Below are positions 18,756 through 28,745 of a stretch of 54,361 bases of DNA, piece by piece (position 1 is the stretch's first letter; every line of letters starts with the position of its first letter). The stretch is from Deltaproteobacteria bacterium (lineage in GTDB: Bacteria; Bdellovibrionota; UBA1018; UBA923). The notes beneath the pieces are model-generated. The model had not been told where the DNA came from, did not search any database, and was given only the letters and a program-made list of their open reading frames with translations. The translations under genes were made by a program, and so were the position numbers. Where the stretch lies: positions 1 to 54,361 of the forward strand of contig JACPKS010000006.1 in assembly GCA_016186905.1 (NCBI GenBank), read 5' to 3'.

Positions 18756-19169
18756 ATGAGAAACTCTCAAGAACTCGTTCTTTCGTGCGTCCACGCCGCC
18801 ATCGACAAGAAGGCCGACCATAGCCTCATCTTCAACGTCTCCAAAGTGGGTGCGTTCACCGATTATTTCCTCATCACGAGCGGGGCAAGCGAGCGGCAGG
18901 TCCAGGCGATCGCCGACGAGGTCATCCGCGTAACCCGCGAGTTCGGCCACAAGAGGCCGATCGTCGAAGGTTACGACGAGGGCCGCTGGGTGCTGCTCGA
19001 TTTCGGCGCCGTCATCGTGCATGTTTTTCACGACTACATCCGCGAGTACTACGACCTGGAATCGCTTTGGGGGGAGGCGCCCCGCCTGCCGATTCCTGAA
19101 GAATTTTACACCACTGCGGCCGTTCCCGCCCACGCCTCAAGAGCGCCTGGCGGCGCAAGCGCGCGCTGA
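18756..19169 (+). CDS. rsfS: Ribosomal silencing factor RsfS
   Basis: A 137-residue RsfS/Iojap protein that binds L14 on the 50S subunit and blocks joining with 30S during starvation. The core KKADHSLIFNVSKVGAFTDY, SGASERQVQAIADEV and GRWVLLDFGAVIVHVFHDYI matches the family, as does REYYDLESLWGEAP. The ATG at 18,756 is preferred over GTG 18,750 since GAGG lies five bases before it. The C-terminal Ala-rich tail is longer than usual. It is followed by rlmH. Confidence 0.95.
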   Translation: MRNSQELVLSCVHAAIDKKADHSLIFNVSKVGAFTDYFLITSGASERQVQAIADEVIRVTREFGHKRPIVEGYDEGRWVLLDFGAVIVHVFHDYIREYYDLESLWGEAPRLPIPEEFYTTAAVPAHASRAPGGASAR

Positions 19170-19184
19170 AAAAGCGCGGTCATT

Positions 19185-19643
19185 GTGCGCATCGTCTTCG
19201 TCACTCTTGGCCGTTTTAAGTCTGACGCTTGCGAGCGGCTCTTCGTCCATTACTTGAAGCTCATGGGCCGCTTCGCCGATGCTTCACATGAATCTCTTGC
19301 GACACGCGGGCGCGACGCGGAGGAGCGAGACGCCGCGGTACTGGAGTGGCTTGACCGGCGGGGCGCGCGCGCTTGCCTCACGGTCCTCGACGAAAAAGGC
19401 CACGCGATGGACAGCCGCGCGTTCGCTTCCCACGTCGAAAAAATCCGGGACAGCTCGCCCTCGGAGTGGATCGTGCTGTGCGGAGCCGAACACGGTTTCG
19501 GGGAATCGGTCAAAGCGCGGGCGCGCCAGGTGCTTTCGCTCTCGGCCTTTACGTTTCCTCACGAGTTGGCCGCGGTGGTGGCGTCTGAGCAGGTGTTTCG
19601 CGCGCTATCGATCTTAAGCCGCCATCCCTATCACAACGGCTGA
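19185..19643 (+). CDS. rlmH: 23S rRNA pseudouridine-1915 N3-methyltransferase
   Basis: A 152-residue SPOUT methyltransferase acting on the 70S ribosome at helix 69. The knot region reads IVLCGAEHGFGES, where the family has a glycine-rich SAM loop, and the C-terminal LSAFTFPHELAAVVASEQVF followed by HPYHNG is the strongly conserved RlmH end. The start is a GTG at 19,185, fixed by the short beta strand RIVFVTLGRFK. It lies between rsfS and gpmI in a plus-strand run. Confidence 0.94.
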   Translation: MRIVFVTLGRFKSDACERLFVHYLKLMGRFADASHESLATRGRDAEERDAAVLEWLDRRGARACLTVLDEKGHAMDSRAFASHVEKIRDSSPSEWIVLCGAEHGFGESVKARARQVLSLSAFTFPHELAAVVASEQVFRALSILSRHPYHNG

Positions 19644-19693
19644 GGCTGGCCGTAACGCTTGAAAAAAGCGCCTTCGTGACATGTAATTGAACT

Positions 19694-21268
19694 ATGGCTT
19701 CGCGAGCCTCCGCGGCAACCACTCCTAAGATTTTACTCGTCGTTTTAGACGGCTTCGGCGACGGAAAAAACTATCCTTTCAACGCGATCAAAAACGCGAA
19801 GATGCCGTTTTACCGCGGGATCGCGGCGAAATTTCCGCGCGCGCAGCTCCTCACGTGCGGCGAGGCCGTGGGCCTTCCTCCCGGCGTGATGGGAAACAGC
19901 GAGGTCGGCCACACGAACATGGGCGCGGGGCGCGTGGTCTATCAGGAGCTCACGCGCATCAACCGCGACATCCGCAACGGCGACTTCCGCCGGAATGAAG
20001 AAATCACGGCCACGGTCGAGGCGGCGGCAAGATCGGGCGGCCGCGTGCACCTGCTGGGACTTCTGTCGGATGCGGGCGTGCACGCGCACATCGACCACCT
20101 CAAGGCGCTCGTAGCGGCTGCGTCGGAAAAAGCGCCCGTCACGATCCACGTCTTCACCGACGGCCGCGACACGCCTCCCACTTCGAGCCTGAAATACGTG
20201 CGTGAGCTCGAAGAATTCCTGAAGGCGCACCCGCATGCCGTCGTGGGCTCGCTTTCGGGGCGCTATTACGCCATGGACCGCGACCATCGCTGGGATCGCG
20301 TGGAGCTCGCGCACCGGGCGCTCACCGGGGCGGCAACCGCGCATCCTTTAAAAACAGGGAACGGTATCGACGCGGCGATCGAGGCGCTGCGCGATTCGCA
20401 CGCAAAAAATGTAACCGACGAATTCGTCGTGCCAAGCCGCTTCGAGCCCGAGGCCGGACGCGGATTCATCGCAGACGGGGACGCCGTGGTTTTCGCGAAC
20501 TTTCGCGCCGACCGCGCGCGCGAGCTTACCCGCGCGCTGACCGAAGACGGATTCGCCGGGTTTAAGCGCGATAAGTTTCCGCGGCTTTCGCGGTTTCTGT
20601 GCTTCACCCGGTACGACAAGACGCTTGCGCTCCCCGTCGCTTTTCCGCCGCAGAATCCCGGGAAGATCTTTCCTGAGCTGCTTGAACAAAACGGGCTCCG
20701 GCAATTCCGCATCGCCGAGACTGAAAAATACGCCCACGTGACGTTTTTCTTCAACGGCGGGCGTGAGCAGGTGTTCACGGGCGAGGAGCGCGCTCTCATT
20801 CCATCGCCTCGCGACGTCGCGACCTACGACCTTAAGCCCGAGATGTCCGCGCCCGAAGTCACCGAAAAACTCTCATTGAGGCTTAAAGAGGCGCGCGATC
20901 ATTTCGTGCTCGTGAACTACGCCAACCCCGACATGGTCGGACACACCGGAAACTACGAAGCGGCGGTCAAAGCGATGGAAACCGTCGATCGGTGCTTGAA
21001 TATTGCCGTGACAACGGCTTTGAGCGCGGGCTACGAGGTCATCATCACCGCCGATCACGGAAATATCGAGGAAATGCGCGACGAGCACGATCAGCCGCAC
21101 ACGCAGCACACGCTCAACCCCGTGCCCGTTCATTACCTTTCCAAGCGCTTTAAGTACGCGCTTGGAGACGGCGTGCTGGCCGATCTCGCGCCCACGATGC
21201 TTGAGATCATGGGCCTGCCTAAGCCCGCCGAGATGACGGGCACTTCGCTGCTGAAAGGGGCACGATGA
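19694..21268 (+). CDS. gpmI: 2,3-bisphosphoglycerate-independent phosphoglycerate mutase
   Basis: A 524-residue two-domain mutase of glycolysis, alkaline-phosphatase superfamily. KILLVVLDGFGDG binds the first metal and the catalytic serine is in MGNSEVGHTNMGAGR (about Ser69). FTDGRDTPPTSS, GRYYAMDRDHRWDR and the C-terminal ANPDMVGHTGNY and TADHGNIEEM carry the remaining metal and substrate ligands. The length is normal. It overlaps the next gene, pfkA, by four bases (ATGA), so two glycolytic enzymes are translated together. Confidence 0.97.
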   Translation: MASRASAATTPKILLVVLDGFGDGKNYPFNAIKNAKMPFYRGIAAKFPRAQLLTCGEAVGLPPGVMGNSEVGHTNMGAGRVVYQELTRINRDIRNGDFRRNEEITATVEAAARSGGRVHLLGLLSDAGVHAHIDHLKALVAAASEKAPVTIHVFTDGRDTPPTSSLKYVRELEEFLKAHPHAVVGSLSGRYYAMDRDHRWDRVELAHRALTGAATAHPLKTGNGIDAAIEALRDSHAKNVTDEFVVPSRFEPEAGRGFIADGDAVVFANFRADRARELTRALTEDGFAGFKRDKFPRLSRFLCFTRYDKTLALPVAFPPQNPGKIFPELLEQNGLRQFRIAETEKYAHVTFFFNGGREQVFTGEERALIPSPRDVATYDLKPEMSAPEVTEKLSLRLKEARDHFVLVNYANPDMVGHTGNYEAAVKAMETVDRCLNIAVTTALSAGYEVIITADHGNIEEMRDEHDQPHTQHTLNPVPVHYLSKRFKYALGDGVLADLAPTMLEIMGLPKPAEMTGTSLLKGAR

Positions 21269-22287
21269 AAGCAAAAAAAACGGCGCGAAAGCGCGGACCT
21301 TTGAGGTCCGGTCCCCGATCCATCGCCGTACTTTGCAGCGGCGGCGACGCTCCCGGCATGAACGCGGCCGTGCGCGCGGTCGTGCGTTGCGCGATTTTTC
21401 ACGGCCTCGACGTTTACGGGGTTTACAAAGGCTACACGGGGCTCCTTGAAGGCACGTTCGAGAAAATGAACCTGCGCTCGGTCGCCAACATCATCCAGCG
21501 CGGGGGGACGATCCTTAAAACCGACCGTTGCCAGGCCTTCTTCCAGAAAAGCGCGCGCGCCGAAGCGGTGCATATCTTAAGACGAAAAAAAATCGACGCG
21601 CTCGTGGTGATCGGCGGCGAAGGCTCGTACACCGGCGCGCACCTCATGCAGAAGGAAAACGGATTCAAGGTCGTGGGCATACCCGGCACGATCGACAACG
21701 ACGTGTACGGCTCGGAGTACACGATCGGCTTCGACACGGCGGTGAACACCGCGCTCGATGCGATCGACAAGATCCGCGACACGGCAAGCGCGCATGACCG
21801 CGTGTTTTTGGTCGAAGTGATGGGACGCACCTCGGCGGAGATCGCGATGCGCGTAGGGGTCAGCGGCGGAGCCGAAACGATCGTGGTGCCGGGAAAAACC
21901 AACGCCGCGATCATCGACGACCTCGCCCGCTCGCTTAAGAAAAGCGCCGCGGCCGGAAAATTGAGCAGCATTGTCGTCGTGGCCGAGAGCGGGCATCCCG
22001 AGTTCACGACGCAACTGGCCCTCGATCTTCGCGCCAAGCACGGCATCGATCCGCGCGTGGCCATTCTGGGTTACCTCCAGCGCGGCGGCACCCCCACCGC
22101 GCAAGACCGCTACATGGCATCCTTGATGGGTGCTCACGCCGTGGACGCGCTCGTGAACGGAAAATCCAACCTCTCGATCGGCGTCGTGAACGGAGCGATT
22201 GCCGAGATTCCGCTGCGCAAGACCGTCGGCAGGCATAAGAAGGCCGATCATGCGCTCTTGAAACTCGCGGCGATTCTCGCATCCTGA
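21265..22287 (+). CDS. pfkA: 6-phosphofructokinase
   Basis: A 340-residue phosphofructokinase. The ATP site begins IAVLCSGGDAPGMN, and GTIDND carries the catalytic aspartate. The loop usually written GGDGS is GGEGSY here (Glu at about residue 119). The glycine after it and the glycine before TIDND are the residues of ATP-dependent enzymes, while PPi-dependent ones have Asp and Lys there. I therefore infer ATP use. The Asp to Glu change at the magnesium position is unusual but conservative. A Lys/Arg-rich stretch (MKAKKTARKRGPLR) precedes the fold. Coupled to gpmI. Confidence 0.95.
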   Translation: MKAKKTARKRGPLRSGPRSIAVLCSGGDAPGMNAAVRAVVRCAIFHGLDVYGVYKGYTGLLEGTFEKMNLRSVANIIQRGGTILKTDRCQAFFQKSARAEAVHILRRKKIDALVVIGGEGSYTGAHLMQKENGFKVVGIPGTIDNDVYGSEYTIGFDTAVNTALDAIDKIRDTASAHDRVFLVEVMGRTSAEIAMRVGVSGGAETIVVPGKTNAAIIDDLARSLKKSAAAGKLSSIVVVAESGHPEFTTQLALDLRAKHGIDPRVAILGYLQRGGTPTAQDRYMASLMGAHAVDALVNGKSNLSIGVVNGAIAEIPLRKTVGRHKKADHALLKLAAILAS

Positions 22288-22338
22288 TCGCACCGACGAA
22301 GGTTCAGACTCGGCACGATAAATGCTGAGTTCGTCTGG

Positions 22339-23025
22339 GTGGTGTATTTTCCAGACTGGATCGCCTCGCTCTTCAACACGCGCTGCCCGTTTTGCGGCGC
22401 CTTGTTCGGAGAGCGCGCGGCGGCCTGCGGGCATTGCGTTGAGAAAATCGCGCGCCTGGAAACACGGATTCAAAAAGCCGGCGCGGAGCTGGAAATTTCG
22501 GCGCGGCAGCCGTGCCGTTCTTTGCGCATCCACTCGCTCGCGACCTACGAGGGCTGGGTGAAGGATCTGATTCTTGCGAGCAAGTCCGATCCCAATCCGC
22601 ACGTGACGCGATTTTTCGCGGAAGCGTTCTGGAGAATCCTCCCCGAGGAGGCTCGCGGCCTTGCGATCGTCTGGACGCCCGGAAAACATTTTGGCTCGGT
22701 TCATCTCGTCGAGGCGTTGGCGCTTGAGCTTCATCGACGTGGAGCGCGCTTGACCGATCGGCCGGCGTTTTCAAGAAAGATTTTACGCTCCCGTCCGCAA
22801 AAAACGCTCCGGATTTCGGAGAGAAAAGCGGCGGATCGCGCCGGACGGTTCAGAATCGCCTCAAAAATCCTTCCGAACGATATCAGCGAAGTCGTTTTAC
22901 TCGATGACGTCTGCACCACGGGCGCGACACTGACGGGTCTGGCGACGGCGCTCGAAGAAGAAACCGGACTGCTCGCGCGTCATGCCCTCGTCATCGCGCA
23001 TACTCCGCTTCGCATGAATTTTTAG
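22339..23025 (+). CDS. ComF-family phosphoribosyltransferase-like protein
   Basis: A 228-residue ComF/GntX-type protein. It has an N-terminal zinc ribbon (CPFC...CGHC, about residues 16-36) and a C-terminal phosphoribosyltransferase domain ending in the PRPP-like motif VVLLDDVCTTGAT. Such proteins are linked to DNA uptake in competent bacteria (ComFC), yet many have unknown roles. The start is ambiguous between tandem GTG codons at 22,339 and 22,342. It lies 51 bases after pfkA and ends shortly before the opposite-strand cold-shock gene. It may help take in DNA here, but no other competence gene is visible. Confidence 0.85.
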   Translation: MVYFPDWIASLFNTRCPFCGALFGERAAACGHCVEKIARLETRIQKAGAELEISARQPCRSLRIHSLATYEGWVKDLILASKSDPNPHVTRFFAEAFWRILPEEARGLAIVWTPGKHFGSVHLVEALALELHRRGARLTDRPAFSRKILRSRPQKTLRISERKAADRAGRFRIASKILPNDISEVVLLDDVCTTGATLTGLATALEEETGLLARHALVIAHTPLRMNF

Positions 23026-23042
23026 AGAGTCTTGAGCTGTCC

Positions 23043-23255
23043 TCAGGTATTCCCCGGAATCTTCGTGACGTTCTGCGCTTGGGGGCCCTTTTCCCCCTCG
23101 TAAAGGTCGAACTCAACGGCTTGCCCCTCCAGGAGCGACTTGTAACCGTCTCCACGGATCGCCGTGTAATGCACGAAAACATCCGATCCCCCGTCGCGTT
23201 GGATGAAGCCAAAACCCTTCGCGTCGTTGAACCATTTCACCTTACCAACCGCCAT
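23043..23255 (-). CDS. csp: Cold shock protein
   Basis: A 70-residue single cold-shock domain that binds single-stranded RNA or DNA. RNP1 is KGFGFIQRD and RNP2 is DVFVHYTAI, both intact. The start [11 protein letters not shown] is chosen since GGAGG lies eleven bases upstream; the open frame continues further but does not resemble the family. Its transcript probably begins close to 23,320, giving a leader of 60-odd bases, as many csp genes have. It ends opposite the comF-like gene. Confidence 0.95.
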   Translation of the reverse strand: MAVGKVKWFNDAKGFGFIQRDGGSDVFVHYTAIRGDGYKSLLEGQAVEFDLYEGEKGPQAQNVTKIPGNT

Positions 23256-23392
23256 AATCGTCCCATCCTCCGTTGATGTCGCGCTCCTGCATCCTTGCCG
23301 GAAGCCGTCCATCTGCAATCATCGTAACAAAGCGCTACTGCGAGTCAATTGGGAGGAAGAATTTGCTCTGTGCAAGAACGCCCGCGCGGAGG

Positions 23393-25016
<1,624 letters not shown>

Positions 25017-25044
25017 TTATCAAAATCCGGCGAAAAAACTACCG

Positions 25045-26169
25045 CTAGGCGGCTACTTTTTTCGGATCGTACCACGCGGGAGCCACGAATTTGTCGCGGC
25101 CAAACGGCAGGCGGTTGAGCTCGATCTCGTGCATGAAGCTCGGAATATAGCCGGTCGGCACCATCTCGCCGACGATGTGCCCGTCTTTCGACTTGCCTTG
25201 CGCCACGTACTGATAGATCGAGCGGATCTGGTAGCGCCCAAAGTCGTCGACTTCGGGTACGACCTCGGCGATATCGGTCACCTTGCGCGATCCGTCGTGC
25301 ATGCGTTTGATCTGCACGACGATGTGAACCGCCGCCGCGATCTGCCGGCGGATCGCGGCGACCGGCACCTGCGTATCCCCCATCATCGCAAGCGTTTCAA
25401 GACGAACAAGTGCGTCAACCGAAGTATTGGCGTGCGTCGTTCCCATGCTCCCGCCGTGGCCCGTGTTCATCGCCGTAATGAGATCGAGCGCCTCGGGGCC
25501 GCGCACTTCGCCCACGACGATGCGGTCGGGGCGCAAACGAAGCGCCGAGCGAATGAGGTCGCGAATCGTGATCGCGCCTTTTCCCGCCTCGTTGGGCGGT
25601 TTGGTTTCGAAATACACCACGTGGTCCGTCTTGATGTTAAGCTCGCTTGAGTCTTCGATAATGAGCAGCCTTTGCGTGCCCGGAATGCGCGAGCCTACGA
25701 CGTTTAAGAGCGTGGTTTTTCCGGAACCCGTTCCGCCCGAGATGATGATGTTCTTGGCGAGATACACGCAGACGTCGAGAAAGCGCGCGGCGTCTTTTGA
25801 GATCGAGCCGCGGTTGATGAGATCGATGAAAGTCGTCGACGCCTTCGAAAATTTGCGGATACTAAGTGTTGTGCCCTTGCGCGAGGCGGGCGGAAGCACG
25901 GCGTGGATGCGCGAGCCATCCGGCAGACGTGCGTCAAGCGTCGGATTTTCGTCGTCGACGCGACGGCCGACGAACTGCGCGATATTGCGGACGGCGGCCT
26001 GAAGCGCCTGCTCATCATGAAAAGAGGCCGGAACTTTTTCGAGCAGGCCCTTTCGTTCCACGAAAATTTCACCGGGACCGTTAACGAGAACTTCCGTGAT
26101 CGTGTCGTCCTCGAGATAAGATTTTACGGGGCCAAGGAAAGTATCAATCGAGTCTTGAAAAACACCCAT
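25045..26169 (-). CDS. cpaF: CpaF/TadA-type secretion ATPase
   Basis: A 374-residue hexameric ATPase of the type II/IV secretion superfamily. Walker A is GGTGSGKTTLLN (about residues 146-157), Walker B and the Asp box are RIVVGEVRGPEALDLI, and the His box is GHGGSMGTTHANT. The N-terminal domain (LVNGPGEIFVERKG) is that of CpaF, which powers Tad/Flp pili. No pilin, TadB or secretin gene lies near, so it is a solitary copy. It lies between enolase and a cupredoxin-like protein; it may act with components elsewhere. Confidence 0.88.
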   Translation of the reverse strand: MGVFQDSIDTFLGPVKSYLEDDTITEVLVNGPGEIFVERKGLLEKVPASFHDEQALQAAVRNIAQFVGRRVDDENPTLDARLPDGSRIHAVLPPASRKGTTLSIRKFSKASTTFIDLINRGSISKDAARFLDVCVYLAKNIIISGGTGSGKTTLLNVVGSRIPGTQRLLIIEDSSELNIKTDHVVYFETKPPNEAGKGAITIRDLIRSALRLRPDRIVVGEVRGPEALDLITAMNTGHGGSMGTTHANTSVDALVRLETLAMMGDTQVPVAAIRRQIAAAVHIVVQIKRMHDGSRKVTDIAEVVPEVDDFGRYQIRSIYQYVAQGKSKDGHIVGEMVPTGYIPSFMHEIELNRLPFGRDKFVAPAWYDPKKVAA

Positions 26170-26195
26170 GGATCGCTACCCCGCGCGGCTTTGGG

Positions 26196-27104
26196 TTATT
26201 CGTCGTCCGTCAGCATCCGAAGCTGCTTGGCGTTCTTCGGCTCGTTATAAGTGCGCGACGAAGAGACTCTCTGGGGATCAACGGGCTTCTCGGCAAGTGC
26301 TGCGACATTGCGCGCGGGCTCGCCACCCGGAGCCGGCGCTTCACGTACCGTAAGCGTTCCTTCGATGCCCTTCACCGGGCAGTAGAACCGATAATTTCCG
26401 GCGCGGTCGGGAACGAAATTCACTTCCTCGACTTTGCCCGGAGTGATTCCCTTTTTCACGCTCCAGTTGTCGATCATGAAACACAGTGTCGACTTCGAGG
26501 GCGTCGTCAGATAAACGCGCACGGGAATGTTCTGCGTGACGAAAATGCGGCTCGGAAAATAGCCGTGGTCGCTCACGATGACGCTCACTTCCTGAAAAAC
26601 GCCGGGCTTCACGGGCTTCGGCTCATCGGTCACGAGCGCGTATGCCTCGGAAGCCGGCATTTTCTTGGCGCGATCCTCGGGTCCACGCGGAGTTTCGCGC
26701 ACGGGGGATTCGGGTCGTGCCGATTCCGCAGCGGGCGTTACGCTTGCGATTCCGCGATGGGCGCGATTTCCTTCATCCGGGCCGCGTTTTACCGGAATGA
26801 TGAGCGATTCTTCCTTGGGCTCTTCTTTTCCGGCCATGAGGCGCTCAACGCCGGGAACCTGCGCGTAACCTCCGGGATCAAGCCTTGATTCCGCCTCGTC
26901 CGGTCGCGAAAGCCGCACGTCGATGCGGCCGTATTCGTCGCTCGTTTCGTCGTCGGCGGCGTCGACGTCGGCATGTTGCGACGAGTAGACCTCCTCGACG
27001 TCTTCCGAAGCAGCAAAAGATGAAGATGCGCGAAACAGGCAAAAACCCGCGGCGGCAAATGCCAACAGGTAAAAGAACCGGTTCCTCTCGCGGTCCATCC
27101 GCAT
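26196..27104 (-). CDS. Secreted cupredoxin-like protein
   Basis: A 302-residue exported protein. It starts with a signal peptide (FFYLLAFAAAGFCLFRASSS) and has an acidic, Arg/Pro-rich low-complexity region (residues 30-155). A cupredoxin-like domain follows at about 165-265 (VSVIVSDHGYFPSRIFVTQN ... GNYRFYCPVKGIEGTL). The beta pattern and the YxFYC motif are cupredoxin. The usual C-x(2-4)-H-x4-M copper loop is not evident: the cysteine of FYC is followed by PVKGIEG with no histidine. Copper binding is uncertain. AGGAG lies 5 bases before the ATG. Next to cpaF, same strand. Confidence 0.7.
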   Translation of the reverse strand: MRMDRERNRFFYLLAFAAAGFCLFRASSSFAASEDVEEVYSSQHADVDAADDETSDEYGRIDVRLSRPDEAESRLDPGGYAQVPGVERLMAGKEEPKEESLIIPVKRGPDEGNRAHRGIASVTPAAESARPESPVRETPRGPEDRAKKMPASEAYALVTDEPKPVKPGVFQEVSVIVSDHGYFPSRIFVTQNIPVRVYLTTPSKSTLCFMIDNWSVKKGITPGKVEEVNFVPDRAGNYRFYCPVKGIEGTLTVREAPAPGGEPARNVAALAEKPVDPQRVSSSRTYNEPKNAKQLRMLTDDE

Positions 27105-27171
27105 AAACTCTCCTGTTGGAATCTTCGGAACAACTCAAGGGAGACATGAGGTATGGAATATTTTGCCGCGT

Positions 27172-27194
27172 AAAAACAGCCGCCTTAGGCGGCT
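27172..27194 (-). terminator. Rho-independent terminator after the NFACT gene
   Basis: On the minus strand AGCCGCC-TAA-GGCGGCT forms a strong hairpin followed directly by GTTTTTA. It lies about 100 bases after the stop of the NFACT gene (27,290) and before the cupredoxin gene, so the two transcripts are likely separate. Confidence 0.75.
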
Positions 27195-27197
27195 ACG

Positions 27198-27222
27198 GCC
27201 AACGTGACATCGTCACGTTGGC
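27198..27222. repeat. 25-bp palindrome next to the terminator
   Basis: Arms GCCAACGTGAC and complement flank ATC. The sequence resembles the 761-786 palindrome (both contain AACGTGACA...TCACGTT) but the GTGA/TCAC halves are five bases apart here, not six. It may add to termination or be an operator for the downstream gene at 27,104. Confidence 0.5.
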
Positions 27223-27289
27223 ATTGCTTGCTTGCGCGTAAACGCGCTGGCGCAAGCTCGCTCATCCGCGTCGCGCCAAAACGCGATAC

Positions 27290-28726
27290 CTATCGCGTTT
27301 CATCGCGCTCGCGCTCAGCGAGCAGCCGCTCAAGACGCTCTTTTTCGACGCGCACGACCAGGGTCTTATTCTGGGAATAAGTGACCAGGAAGGCACCGCC
27401 GGAGGCTTTCCCTTTCCCTGCGACGCGTTTGACGTTTTTTCGAAACGTGTAGTCCACTTCCACCTTATCGGCACCTGTGGGAACGCCTGAATAATGCGCG
27501 ACGAGAGTCGCGGCATCGAGCATCGTCTCAAGCGAAGCGCTTTTCCCCTTCGGCAGCTGTACGACCGCGTGCGCGCCAGGAAGGGTCTTCACGTGAAACC
27601 AGAGATCGTTTCCCTTCGCGAGACGAATCACGAGCTCCTCGTTTTCAGCGTGGTTGCGGCCAACCCAGATCGCGAGTCCCTCGCGCGAGCGAAAACACCG
27701 CGCACCTGATTTCCCGAGCTTCTTCTCCCGCTTTTTGAGCTGCTTTGCTTCGGGTTCGGCGGGATAGAGCTCGCTTCCCGCGCGTGCGCGAAACAACCGC
27801 GTGAACCGCAGAAATGCGACCGCGGCATTCTCGCCGGGTTGACGCCGAAACGAAGCCACCTCGCGCGAGGCCACGCGGAGTTTCGCGATGTCTTCGTCGA
27901 TGCGCGCCGCGCGCGGCGCGATTTCCTTGCGAGCGCGGAGAAGTTTCTTATAACGCTGAAAACATTCCTCGGCCTCCTCGATCGCGGCTTCGCGTCCGGC
28001 TTTCGCGCGCAGGTAGAGCCCGTTTTTGAGCGCCTCGCCTTTTTCGCGATGGCTTTCGGCGTTTTCGCACTCGGCAAGTTCCTTGCGAATCGCGGACTTC
28101 AAGCGAATGAGCGCGGCGAGTTTTTCTTCAAGCAGATTCGCGGCATGGCTTAGCGCATTTTGAAAAAGCGCCTCCTCGCGCGCATGCTGATCGTGCGAAA
28201 ACGCGCGCGCAAGCCAATCTCCCGAAGGTTCGTCTTCGAAAGCACGCAGCGAAAGCGCCATGGGCCTTTGCAGCGGTCTTCGAGGCGGAACCGGTTTTCT
28301 GAACGCGCTTTCCGGCAGGCCAGGCGCTGAAAGAATCCAATTCGGCCTGGCGGGAAAAAGTTCCACGCGCAGACTCGCGCCCGAACTGAATCGCAGAATC
28401 ACGACGCGATCGTCCTTTACCGCCTCGATCGAAGTCAGGCGCGCTCCGACGAGCGCCGCCTGCCACTGCGGCACCGGTTTGGGATTTTTGAATTCACGCG
28501 AATCGGCCCAGTGCAGCCCGACCCACGGCGCTTTGAGCGAAAACACGAGCGAGACGCGGTTCGCGAAACGAAGCGCGAGATTGAGGTCGGCAAGCGGCCC
28601 CGGCAGGCGAAACTCCACCTGCTCCGCCGCCACGATACTGGCCGCGGCGACCGGCTCACCCGAGGGAGCGAGGCGCTTGCGGATTTCAGCGACGGCGTTT
28701 TCGACTTCGAGATAATTGAAGCTCAT
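27290..28726 (-). CDS. rqcH: NFACT-family protein (RqcH/FbpA homologue)
   Basis: A 478-residue NFACT protein of the Rqc2/RqcH family, which binds 50S subunits with a stuck peptidyl-tRNA and adds alanine tails. The NFACT-N part contains the Asp-Arg pair (KDDRVVILRF, residues 106-107) needed for alanine-tRNA choice in studied members. A coiled coil lies at about 185-300, and the NFACT-R domain is clear (WVGRNHAENEELVIRLAKGN, DLWFHVKTLPGAHAVVQLPKG). It is about 90 residues shorter than Bacillus RqcH. It is divergent from mutS2 with only 19 bases between them. Confidence 0.85.
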   Translation of the reverse strand: MSFNYLEVENAVAEIRKRLAPSGEPVAAASIVAAEQVEFRLPGPLADLNLALRFANRVSLVFSLKAPWVGLHWADSREFKNPKPVPQWQAALVGARLTSIEAVKDDRVVILRFSSGASLRVELFPARPNWILSAPGLPESAFRKPVPPRRPLQRPMALSLRAFEDEPSGDWLARAFSHDQHAREEALFQNALSHAANLLEEKLAALIRLKSAIRKELAECENAESHREKGEALKNGLYLRAKAGREAAIEEAEECFQRYKKLLRARKEIAPRAARIDEDIAKLRVASREVASFRRQPGENAAVAFLRFTRLFRARAGSELYPAEPEAKQLKKREKKLGKSGARCFRSREGLAIWVGRNHAENEELVIRLAKGNDLWFHVKTLPGAHAVVQLPKGKSASLETMLDAATLVAHYSGVPTGADKVEVDYTFRKNVKRVAGKGKASGGAFLVTYSQNKTLVVRVEKERLERLLAERERDETR

Positions 28727-28745
28727 TGTGTGCTACTCTGTTCCC

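Noticed and set aside
21577..22734. A long minus-strand frame opposite pfkA and the comF-like gene
   Set aside because: Both plus-strand genes have clear motifs; the minus frame shows none.
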